A stretch of DNA of 35,275 nucleotides from Flavobacteriales bacterium (GTDB taxonomy: Bacteria > Bacteroidota > Bacteroidia > Flavobacteriales > TMED113). Location of the stretch: assembly GCA_002722215.1 (NCBI GenBank), contig PBKX01000004.1, forward strand, positions 1 through 35,275. The letters are read 5' to 3'. The notes under the pieces are model-generated. The model saw only the letters and a program-made list of their open reading frames with translations. It searched no databases and was not told the DNA's origin. Shown piece after piece: positions 15,771 to 23,602 of this stretch (position 1 is the stretch's first letter; every line of letters starts with the position of its first letter). The position numbers and the translations under genes are program-made.

Positions 15771-18700
15771 TTATTTTTCTATTACCATATGTTTGACAAA
15801 TGAAACTTGATCAATACTAACTTTGACTAAATATATTCCATTGACATAGTGACTAACATCTAATTGTTTGTACATTTTTTTTACATAAAAATTGTCAGAC
15901 CATATAGTCTGTCCTAACATATTACTTATCTCAATATTTATGTCTGATATATGATCTAACTCTAATTTTAAGTCGATTAAATTAGAAGCCGGATTTGGAT
16001 ACATAATAAATGAATGACCAATATCATTATCAATACTGACGTTAGATATACAATCTTCCGTATTATTAAGTGCAATCACATTTTCATAATCTTGATTAAC
16101 TACATCTATAATAGTTTCAATACAAGCATTCTCTTCTATACTAGAATAATAAATTCTACACAGAGGTGCAGGATCATAATTTTTAATAATTAGAGAGTCT
16201 TCATATGAAACACCTAACACCATACCATTTCCAGTGGAAAAAGATGGAGTAATTGGATAATTTTCAACTAAATTTTCAACCGAAGTAATAGATATATTTC
16301 CCATAATAAACTGATATCCCAATACTTCATTATCTGGATTTAGAATATGAATATCTACATACCCTTCTTCTAAATTTAATTCTCCAATACTAAACTGAAC
16401 AGTATCATTCGGATTTGTTATTGACATACCAAATTCACACGGCTCAGATTGATTATCTCGAGTTACATCTTCTTCATTTTCAATACAATTAACAAGAAGT
16501 GCTATATCAGAAACTGTAATTTCACCATCCATATCTAAATCATTACAAGAAGTAGCATTCCAATCAGATGAAATAATATCCGAAGCATATATCTGCATAT
16601 CCGAGATATCTAAAAATGAATCTAAATTAACATCCCCTGAAATAGATTCTCCACCACAAATACCATTGCAATCGTATTGAGCATTTCCAAATTCCACCCC
16701 ACTACAATCAGTATAAACAGGACACACTGATAATCCATAAGGAGTTTCATCCAAATCATTTATGACTCCATCTCCATCTGCATCTTCATCACTGCTATTC
16801 ATAATACCATCACCATCAACATCTGGGTCATTAATATTCTCAATGCCATCACTATCAATATCTACTGCCATATAGTAACCTCTAGAACCATCGTCATTTG
16901 TAAAAACTCCAATACATGTTTGCTCCCAATTATTTTCATAACTAAGCTCAATATTACCTATCGCATCTGGATCTTGATCCCAATTTGTTCTCACTACAAA
17001 TGTGTATTCTCCATCAGCAACATCGGTAATATCTATCCACTGGCACGAAAGACCAGATCCATAAATATCACCACAACCTGTTGATATCCCCATAACACTA
17101 CATCCATAGGTGTATGTCCCTGGCGGGACCCCATATTCATCATCTCCCCCACATTCTAAATCCATGACACAAAAACCATTTTTAAAACCAACCGGAATTA
17201 GTTGCCCAGTGGAATCAAATAATACATATTCTGCATAACCTTTATAATGCCAATGATTATGACACATATCCCATTCAAATTGATTTGTCTCTTCATTATC
17301 ATTAACTGATCCAATGAAATAATCTTGATTACCTACATTTTTAATGTGTGTAGAAAACCTTATTATTGATCGTGTTCCATAACCAGTTAAACAGCCTTCT
17401 TCTATTGCACAACCATCTTCATTTTCATAAATCTGTAAATACATGCTAGATTCAAAAGGCATAACTAAAAGATCTGGCCCATTAATACAATCTGGATCAC
17501 CAGGGTAAATACATGAATTATCATCATTTTCTGCTATGGGATTATAATTACAGGCTGTTTCGTCTGTACATCCAGATATAGGGCCTATATAATCTAATTC
17601 CCAGTCAATACTTTCACAATCCCCTTTAATTCTAATATAATATGTATCCCCTGCCGACATTAAAGGATAAATTTGAGATTGTAAACCACATAAATCATCA
17701 TTATAATAAATAGTTCCATCATTATAATCAGATGGGACTAGTCCTGTACAATAATCATAAACATAAACAATAGTATTACAATCGGATTCACACGTATTAA
17801 TATCATATTGTCCATTGACTTCAGCTGTAAATACATACCAATAATCATCTGATTCAGTTGTATAATTACCAAGCCCAACTTCAATCGCCGTATTACAATC
17901 ATATCCAGGCGGGCAATTCATCGTAATTGAACTGTTATATTGAAAATCTGGATTTTCTAATACAAGATTTTCCTCATAATAAACTTCAACACCACCACTT
18001 GAATATATCCCATCACCATAACTATCATAAACAGTGAAAATATAACAACCATCATCAGGAAGACAGTATTGAAAAGGATAAGCTACATAAGCTTCTTCAA
18101 AGACAGGGTCCTCAGAAGCCCAAATAATACCTTGATTATCATTTAATGTAAAGGATGTTTCCCCAGGATATGGATCTGTGCTAATTAAAATATCAATTTG
18201 TATTTCATTTAATGAACATTCCAGATCATATAGACAGGAGCCGTCATCAAAAGTAGCTTCTGGATTAAAATTAATTACACCTTCATCAGTACATCCATAA
18301 ATGTCAAGTTCATCACATATAGTATTTGCATTTAAATCATTAATACAATTACCAGTACAATCATAATACTCAGCTGGATAGATACAGAAAGACTCATAAA
18401 TAGCTGTGCCATCATAATTACAAGCTGTATCATCCATACAACCATATAAATCACAATCTTCAGATGCTATGATGAAATTTTCAGCTCCACCATAGCCAGA
18501 AGGAGACTCGCCATTATTATTTGCAAGAACAACTCCCCCATCACAAATACTAACTGAGTATGTCCCCCCTGAATTCCACCCATCTCCATAAGAATCATAA
18601 GCATTAAAAATATATGTCTGATTCTCATCTAAACAAGCATAACTCGTATAAAGACCCCAATCTATATAAAATGTGTTAAGAGCTGGGCTATTAGCAACAA

Positions 18701-19421
18701 GAATACTATCTGAACTCTGGATATCCCAAGTAATTTCACTAGCCCAATTGCCTATCATAATATCAATCATAACTAGTTGCTCCCCATCTACACATTCTGT
18801 AGGATACTCACAAGAGTCTGGGGCTGAAATATCATTATCTTCACTATAGTTTATAGCTGAAACATCCATACATCCAATAGTATATTCACAACTACCATCA
18901 TCTTCTAAACATTCTGCACAAAAATTTTCTGCTTCTGGGTCTATACAACCAAACACATTACAATATAATGTTAATGCAAAATCACCTTCATTCGTGCCAT
19001 AGCCACTGACATATATATAGTATGTATAATCTGAGTCAGCATAAAATGAAACTTGTGAATGCAAATAAGTGCTTTCACAAACATAACCATCATCATTCCC
19101 CGTTACACATGAAATGTTAAAACCATCATCTTGAAAAACATGAAGTTTTGTATCATACGAAGAATCACACATTCTTAACATAAGATCAGAGTCATTTCCG
19201 TCCAAATAATACCAAACTCCTGGAGACGCATCTACAGATGTACCACAATCATTTAATCCCCATTCTGTTAATTGTTCTTGGTCAGAAGAATAACCGGTGG
19301 TTGTGGACTCTATAGATATGTCACATGTAATTTCTAAAGCATTGGATATATCATCATTATCTTGAGAAAAAGACAAAAAATTGCAACAAAAAAAGCATAA
19401 AGGAATAAAAATGTATTTCAT
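15771..19421 (-). CDS. Secreted multidomain protein with lysyl oxidase domain and type A T9SS sorting domain
   Basis: A 1216-residue secreted protein (signal peptide KYIFIPLCFFCCNFLSFSQ). In order: a PPC-like domain (about 22-150); GCxDxxAxNYxPxAxxDDGSCxY repeats near 157, 183, 326, 375 and 617; two YDSYGDG modules (about 274 and 465); a second PPC-like domain (about 508-612); a lysyl oxidase domain (about 645-850); TSP3-like Asp-rich calcium repeats (about 853-891); a dockerin-like pair (about 925-980); and a type A sorting domain starting YPNPASNLIDL. The lysyl oxidase part has the copper motif HNHWH (721-725), Lys747 in GFKNGFC and Tyr787 in DIYGSGLSCQWIDITD, the pair that would form the LTQ cofactor. 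Predicted activity is oxidative deamination of peptidyl lysine or amines outside the cell. A TTG at 19436 is rejected as start. Confidence 0.85.
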   Translation of the reverse strand: MKYIFIPLCFFCCNFLSFSQDNDDISNALEITCDISIESTTTGYSSDQEQLTEWGLNDCGTSVDASPGVWYYLDGNDSDLMLRMCDSSYDTKLHVFQDDGFNISCVTGNDDGYVCESTYLHSQVSFYADSDYTYYIYVSGYGTNEGDFALTLYCNVFGCIDPEAENFCAECLEDDGSCEYTIGCMDVSAINYSEDNDISAPDSCEYPTECVDGEQLVMIDIMIGNWASEITWDIQSSDSILVANSPALNTFYIDWGLYTSYACLDENQTYIFNAYDSYGDGWNSGGTYSVSICDGGVVLANNNGESPSGYGGAENFIIASEDCDLYGCMDDTACNYDGTAIYESFCIYPAEYYDCTGNCINDLNANTICDELDIYGCTDEGVINFNPEATFDDGSCLYDLECSLNEIQIDILISTDPYPGETSFTLNDNQGIIWASEDPVFEEAYVAYPFQYCLPDDGCYIFTVYDSYGDGIYSSGGVEVYYEENLVLENPDFQYNSSITMNCPPGYDCNTAIEVGLGNYTTESDDYWYVFTAEVNGQYDINTCESDCNTIVYVYDYCTGLVPSDYNDGTIYYNDDLCGLQSQIYPLMSAGDTYYIRIKGDCESIDWELDYIGPISGCTDETACNYNPIAENDDNSCIYPGDPDCINGPDLLVMPFESSMYLQIYENEDGCAIEEGCLTGYGTRSIIRFSTHIKNVGNQDYFIGSVNDNEETNQFEWDMCHNHWHYKGYAEYVLFDSTGQLIPVGFKNGFCVMDLECGGDDEYGVPPGTYTYGCSVMGISTGCGDIYGSGLSCQWIDITDVADGEYTFVVRTNWDQDPDAIGNIELSYENNWEQTCIGVFTNDDGSRGYYMAVDIDSDGIENINDPDVDGDGIMNSSDEDADGDGVINDLDETPYGLSVCPVYTDCSGVEFGNAQYDCNGICGGESISGDVNLDSFLDISDMQIYASDIISSDWNATSCNDLDMDGEITVSDIALLVNCIENEEDVTRDNQSEPCEFGMSITNPNDTVQFSIGELNLEEGYVDIHILNPDNEVLGYQFIMGNISITSVENLVENYPITPSFSTGNGMVLGVSYEDSLIIKNYDPAPLCRIYYSSIEENACIETIIDVVNQDYENVIALNNTEDCISNVSIDNDIGHSFIMYPNPASNLIDLKLELDHISDINIEISNMLGQTIWSDNFYVKKMYKQLDVSHYVNGIYLVKVSIDQVSFVKHMVIEK

Positions 19422-19551
19422 AATAAACAAATTCAAGTAATAGATATCAAATATACTGAATTCCTATAGTAAAATTTATTAATTGTTGCTAAAACAAAGA
19501 AGATCATATCATATATTTTTATAAATTTGAACAAATTCAATAATACATCAA
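19422..19551. promoter_or_regulatory. Divergent promoter region, lysyl oxidase gene / DUF6580 gene
   Basis: Two TAnnTTTG -7 elements point outward. On the minus strand TATATTTG (complement of 19448-19455) lies 26 nt before the ATG at 19421 of the lysyl oxidase fusion gene. On the plus strand TAAATTTG (19522-19529) lies 22 nt before the ATG at 19552. No firm -33 boxes are seen. The spacing matches other promoters in the window. Confidence 0.6.
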
Positions 19552-20076
19552 ATGTTAAGTAAACAAAATACATTAGCCATTGTCTTTATTTTTGTTGGTT
19601 TTTTTAGTCGTGTTCTTCCTCATTTTGAGAATTTTACTGCCATATACGCAATTGCACTATTTTCAGGGGCATTTTTACAAAATAAAAGACTTGCCCTACT
19701 TTTACCTATTGGTATTATGATGAGCTCTGATTTAATATTAGGATTCTCACCATATCTACCAACATATATGAGTTTTATCGCGATTGTTTTTGTTGGACGT
19801 TTACTGCAAAAAAAACAAAAAATTGAACATATTATCTTAGGAGGAATATCTGCTAGTTTACTTTTTTTTATGATTACTAATTTATTTGTTTGGATAAACT
19901 CATCCCCAGCAGATGGGATATTTTATTGCCCAAAGACCCTAGTAGGTTTAATTAAATGCTACACACAAGCTATTCCTTTCTTTTGGAACACATTATGTGC
20001 AACGATGTTATATTCAACAATCCTATTTTATTCATTCAGGGTAATCAATTCGAAATTATTTAAAACAGTAAAATGA
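19552..20076 (+). CDS. DUF6580-type integral membrane protein, possible transporter
   Basis: A 174-residue hydrophobic protein with about five or six predicted membrane segments (for example TLAIVFIFVGFFSRVLP, YAIALFSGAFL, LALLLPIGIMMSSDLILGF). Family features include the N-terminal FSRVLPHFENFTAIYAIALF and the PIGIMMSSDLILGF stretch, which I associate with the DUF6580 putative transport family, distantly like S-components of ECF transporters. No substrate can be read. Its stop overlaps the start of the lysine-dehydrogenase-like gene by 4 nt (20073-20076), so both are translated together and may share a pathway. A promoter element lies 22 nt before the ATG. Confidence 0.75.
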   Translation: MLSKQNTLAIVFIFVGFFSRVLPHFENFTAIYAIALFSGAFLQNKRLALLLPIGIMMSSDLILGFSPYLPTYMSFIAIVFVGRLLQKKQKIEHIILGGISASLLFFMITNLFVWINSSPADGIFYCPKTLVGLIKCYTQAIPFFWNTLCATMLYSTILFYSFRVINSKLFKTVK

Positions 20077-21188
20077 CAGAAATATTAGTACTTGGCGGAG
20101 GAAGAGTAGGTAGTGCAATTGCATATGATTTATCTAAAGACTATTCTGTCACTGTAGCAGATATCAATCAAGAAACATTAACAGTTCTTGCTGAAAAATA
20201 TAAACAAAAAACTATTTATGCGGATTTTTCAAATCTAATTGATTTAAAAAAAATACTAAAAGAATATGACTTAATTATTTCTGCCGTACCAGGGTTCATT
20301 GGATTTAAAGTATTAAAAACAATTATTGAGAGCAAAAAAAATGTAGTTGATATATCCTTCTTCCCAGAAAACGCACTTGATTTACATGATTTAGCAGAAA
20401 AAAATAATGTTACTGCTTTAGTAGATTTTGGTGTCGCTCCAGGACTAGGTAATATACTATTTGGTCATTATGACACTTTAATGAACATCGATAAATATAC
20501 ATGTTATGTTGGCGGATTACCAAAGATTAAAGAGAAGCCATTTGAATATAAAGCGCCCTTTTCTCCTATTGATGTGATTGAAGAATATACTCGTCCTGCT
20601 AGATTATTTCAAAATGGCAACATTATAGTGAAAGAACCATTAACAGAAATTGAGTTAATTAAATTTAATACATGTGAAGATTTAGAAGCGTTTAACACAG
20701 ATGGTTTACGCAGTTTATTATATACTATGTCACATGTACCTTACATGAAAGAAAAAACACTCCGATATCCAGGCCATGCAAAAAAAATACAGTTTTTAAA
20801 AGATGGGGGATTCTTTTCATATAATGAGAAAACAATCAATGGTGTGAATTACCGTCCTCTTGAAATCACTGCCGACATACTTAAAGAAAACTGGTTTTTG
20901 AAAGAAAACGAAGAAGAATTTACAGTAATGAGAATTATATTAGAAAATAAAAATCAAAATATAACAATTGATTTATATGATGAATATGACAAACATACTA
21001 ACATTACATCTATGGCGAGAACAACAGGTTACACATGTACAGCTGGCGCAAATCTACTGACAAATAACTTGTTTAAAAATAAAGGTATATTTCCACCTGA
21101 ACTAATAGGAAAAGATAGAAAATGCTATGACTTTATTATGAAGCACCTCAATCAACGCAATATTCATTTAAATACAAATAAAAATTAA
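20073..21188 (+). CDS. Saccharopine dehydrogenase family protein, lysine 6-dehydrogenase-like
   Basis: A 371-residue Rossmann-fold oxidoreductase. The N-terminal dinucleotide motif is EILVLGGGRVGSAIAYDL, followed by an acidic residue suited to NAD binding (VTVADINQ). Later features are LVDFGVAPGLGNILFGHYD, CYVGGLPKIKEKPFEYK, TLRYPGHAKKIQFL and TSMARTTGYTCTAGANLL. This order and the GGxP-x-x-x-x-P-x-EY and RYxGHA motifs agree with characterised bacterial L-lysine 6-dehydrogenases, which deaminate lysine to allysine (cyclising to piperideine-6-carboxylate). Saccharopine-forming activity is an alternative within the superfamily. It overlaps the DUF6580 gene by 4 nt. A related enzyme lies on the other strand at 23603-24865. 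Confidence 0.82.
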   Translation: MTEILVLGGGRVGSAIAYDLSKDYSVTVADINQETLTVLAEKYKQKTIYADFSNLIDLKKILKEYDLIISAVPGFIGFKVLKTIIESKKNVVDISFFPENALDLHDLAEKNNVTALVDFGVAPGLGNILFGHYDTLMNIDKYTCYVGGLPKIKEKPFEYKAPFSPIDVIEEYTRPARLFQNGNIIVKEPLTEIELIKFNTCEDLEAFNTDGLRSLLYTMSHVPYMKEKTLRYPGHAKKIQFLKDGGFFSYNEKTINGVNYRPLEITADILKENWFLKENEEEFTVMRIILENKNQNITIDLYDEYDKHTNITSMARTTGYTCTAGANLLTNNLFKNKGIFPPELIGKDRKCYDFIMKHLNQRNIHLNTNKN

Positions 21189-21190
21189 AT

Positions 21191-21213
21191 AATATAAATT
21201 TCATTTATATTTG
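21191..21213 (+). promoter_or_regulatory. AT hairpin overlapping -7 element before Cys-rich gene
   Basis: AATATAAAT (21191-21199) and ATTTATATT (21203-21211) form a 9-bp inverted repeat with a 3-nt TTC loop, starting 3 nt after the upstream stop. Its right arm overlaps TATATTTG (21206-21213), a TAnnTTTG -7 element 39 nt before the ATG at 21253. It could be a weak terminator, an operator, or just AT-rich chance. Confidence 0.4.
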
Positions 21214-21252
21214 TATTCCTAAATTTATAGCACTTATAAAAGAAAAAATTAT

Positions 21253-21516
21253 ATGTCTGAAAAAGTAAAATCAAATTGTTCAACATCTAGTAATTGTTAT
21301 GCCATTATTGCATTATGTGTAGCATTTCTTACCCTTGGTCTTTTAATTGGGAACTGGGTTGGAAAATGTCAAAAATCAACAAAATGCAATAAATCAAAAA
21401 CGTGCCAGCCTTATTCTCTTGATGCAAAAAGTGGGAGTACGTGTACATGGTCAAAAACAGAAAAATCAGAAAAACAATGCACAACTAAGGGAGAAAAAAC
21501 TTGTTGTAAAAAATAA
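21253..21516 (+). CDS. Small Cys- and Lys-rich single-pass membrane protein
   Basis: An 87-residue protein of unknown family. Residues 15-37 (CYAIIALCVAFLTLGLLIGN) form one membrane helix. The roughly 50 residues after it are hydrophilic and rich in Lys, Ser and Thr, with seven of the ten Cys residues (39, 45, 51, 64, 76, 84, 85), the last two adjacent near the C-terminus. There is no CxxC motif and no lipobox. It lies between the lysine-dehydrogenase-like gene and DPP III with its own candidate promoter. The clear start, promoter and codon pattern make a real gene likely. Metal binding or disulfide crosslinking are only possibilities. Confidence 0.65.
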   Translation: MSEKVKSNCSTSSNCYAIIALCVAFLTLGLLIGNWVGKCQKSTKCNKSKTCQPYSLDAKSGSTCTWSKTEKSEKQCTTKGEKTCCKK

Positions 21517-21545
21517 TATTAATTAACACATTAAAATATTCAAAA

Positions 21546-23600
21546 GTGAAAATCCAAAAAATAACCATCTACTGTATAATATTCTTCTTATTCACATCTT
21601 GCAACACTAATAAAACTGCTACTCAAGATGATTTTCAATATCTAACAGAACAATTTGCAGATTTAAAAATGATCCGCTACAAAGTCCCTGGTTTTGAAAA
21701 TTTAGACTTAAGACAAAAAAAATTAATCTATTTTTTATCTCAAGCTTCACTGAGTGGTCGAGACATAATATTTGATCAAAACTATAGGCATAACTTAAGA
21801 GTAAGAAGAACTCTAGAAACTATTGTTGCTAATTATCCCGGTGACAGACAAACAGAGGATTTTGCATCATTCATGGAATATACTAAACGCGTATGGTTCT
21901 CAGGGGGAATACACCACCATTATGCGTCTAAAAAGATGAAACCGAAATTCTCATCTGAATACTTTGTTAATGAATTGATTTATCTAACTGAATCTTCAGA
22001 AGAATATGCTTTTCCACTTATAGAAGGCGAGGATAAAATGGACCTTGCAAGAGAACTAGATGAAATTATCTTTAACCAAGAAATAGACGCCAAACGAGTA
22101 AATCGAGATGCAGGTATCGACATAATAATAGGGTCAGCAAATAATTATTATGGGCCTAATGTCACGCAAGAAGAAGCTAATATATTTTATAAAAAAGATA
22201 TTGAAGATAAAGCACCAGAATATGGTCTTAATTCTAAATTAGCTAAAGATGATGATAATAATTTATATGAAAAAACATATAAAATAGGTGGAATGTATAG
22301 TGATGCTATTGAACAAATAATTTATTGGATAGAAAAAGCAAAAGATGTTGCTGAAAATGAAGATCAAAAAAAATCATTTGAATTACTAATTGAATACTAT
22401 AAAACTGGGGACATATCTAAGTGGGATGATTATTGTGTACAATGGGTACAAACATTAACAGACATAGACTGGATTAATGGTTTTGTAGAAGTATATGGGG
22501 ATGCAGCCGGAAGAAAAGGAGCGTATGAATCTATTGTTCAAATAAAAGATATGGAGGCGTCTAAAACAACAGAAGTAATTAATGAATATGTCCAATGGTT
22601 TGAAGACAATTCAAGTATTATGGATGAACATAAAAAAGAAAATGTTGTTGGAGTAAGCTATAAAGTAGTGACGGTAGCGATGGAGTCTGGAGATGCATCG
22701 CCCTCATCTCCAATTGGAGTTAATTTACCAAACAATAACTGGATCAGGACTGAAAAAGGATCAAAATCTGTAAGCTTAGGGAATCTTATTGCAGCATATG
22801 ATGGCGCAGCTACTGGATCCGGATTCTTAAAAGAGTTTTGCTATTCAGAAGAGGAAGTAGAAAGAGCAAAAAAGTATGGAGATATAGCTGATAAATTAGG
22901 CACATTACTTCATGAAGTAGTTGGACATGCATCTGGAAAAATCAATGAAGGTGTTGGTACTCCTAAAGAAACATTGAAAAATTATAAATCTACATTAGAA
23001 GAAGCGAGAGCAGATTTAGTTGCACTATATTATATTATAAATGAGAAACTAGTTGAGATAGGACTAATGGAGTCTATTGAGTGTGGAAAAGCAGAATATG
23101 ATTCTTATATAAGAAATGGATTAATGCTTCAATTAAGAAGGATTGAATTAGGACAACATATTGAACAAGACCATATGCGAAATCGACAACTTGTATCAGC
23201 ATGGGCATATGAAAAAGGACTTTCTGAGAATGTAATTGAAAAAAAGATAAAAGATGGAAAAACATTTTTTGTGGTTAACAATTACAAAAAACTGCAAAAT
23301 ATTTTTGGAAAATTATTAAGAGAAATTCAAAGGATTACTTCAGAAGGTGATTTTGAAGCAGGGCAAGCACTAGTAGAAAATTATGGAGTAAAAGTTGATC
23401 AAAAAATTCACACAGAAGTTTTAGAGAGATCAAAACAATTTGATAGCGCACCATATGGTGGTTTTATTAATCCAAAATATTCATTGGCAAAAAATGAAAA
23501 GAATGAAATCACAGATGTTATAATCGAATATCCTGATGATTTTACCACGCAGATGATGGAATATGCTAAAACATATTCCTTTCTACCTCATAGAAACTAA
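21546..23600 (+). CDS. Dipeptidyl peptidase III family lipoprotein (M49 metallopeptidase)
   Basis: A zinc exopeptidase that removes dipeptides from the N-terminus of oligopeptides. The M49 zinc motif is HEVVGH (456-461), the six-residue HExxxH form that distinguishes DPP III from ordinary HExxH enzymes, and the second motif EEARAD (485-490) supplies the third zinc ligand. The length of 684 residues fits. The N-terminus is a lipoprotein signal ending LFTSC with Cys19, so the enzyme is anchored in the envelope, probably periplasmic. The start is a GTG at 21546; it is kept because the signal peptide begins there. It follows the Cys-rich gene by 29 nt. The gene ends 2 nt from the convergent saccharopine dehydrogenase gene. 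Its dipeptide products would feed amino-acid catabolism. Confidence 0.93.
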   Translation: MKIQKITIYCIIFFLFTSCNTNKTATQDDFQYLTEQFADLKMIRYKVPGFENLDLRQKKLIYFLSQASLSGRDIIFDQNYRHNLRVRRTLETIVANYPGDRQTEDFASFMEYTKRVWFSGGIHHHYASKKMKPKFSSEYFVNELIYLTESSEEYAFPLIEGEDKMDLARELDEIIFNQEIDAKRVNRDAGIDIIIGSANNYYGPNVTQEEANIFYKKDIEDKAPEYGLNSKLAKDDDNNLYEKTYKIGGMYSDAIEQIIYWIEKAKDVAENEDQKKSFELLIEYYKTGDISKWDDYCVQWVQTLTDIDWINGFVEVYGDAAGRKGAYESIVQIKDMEASKTTEVINEYVQWFEDNSSIMDEHKKENVVGVSYKVVTVAMESGDASPSSPIGVNLPNNNWIRTEKGSKSVSLGNLIAAYDGAATGSGFLKEFCYSEEEVERAKKYGDIADKLGTLLHEVVGHASGKINEGVGTPKETLKNYKSTLEEARADLVALYYIINEKLVEIGLMESIECGKAEYDSYIRNGLMLQLRRIELGQHIEQDHMRNRQLVSAWAYEKGLSENVIEKKIKDGKTFFVVNNYKKLQNIFGKLLREIQRITSEGDFEAGQALVENYGVKVDQKIHTEVLERSKQFDSAPYGGFINPKYSLAKNEKNEITDVIIEYPDDFTTQMMEYAKTYSFLPHRN

Positions 23601-23602
23601 AA

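Noticed and set aside
19422-19436. TTG start for the lysyl oxidase fusion
   Set aside because: The ATG at 19421 starts a normal signal peptide and is well placed after the promoter.
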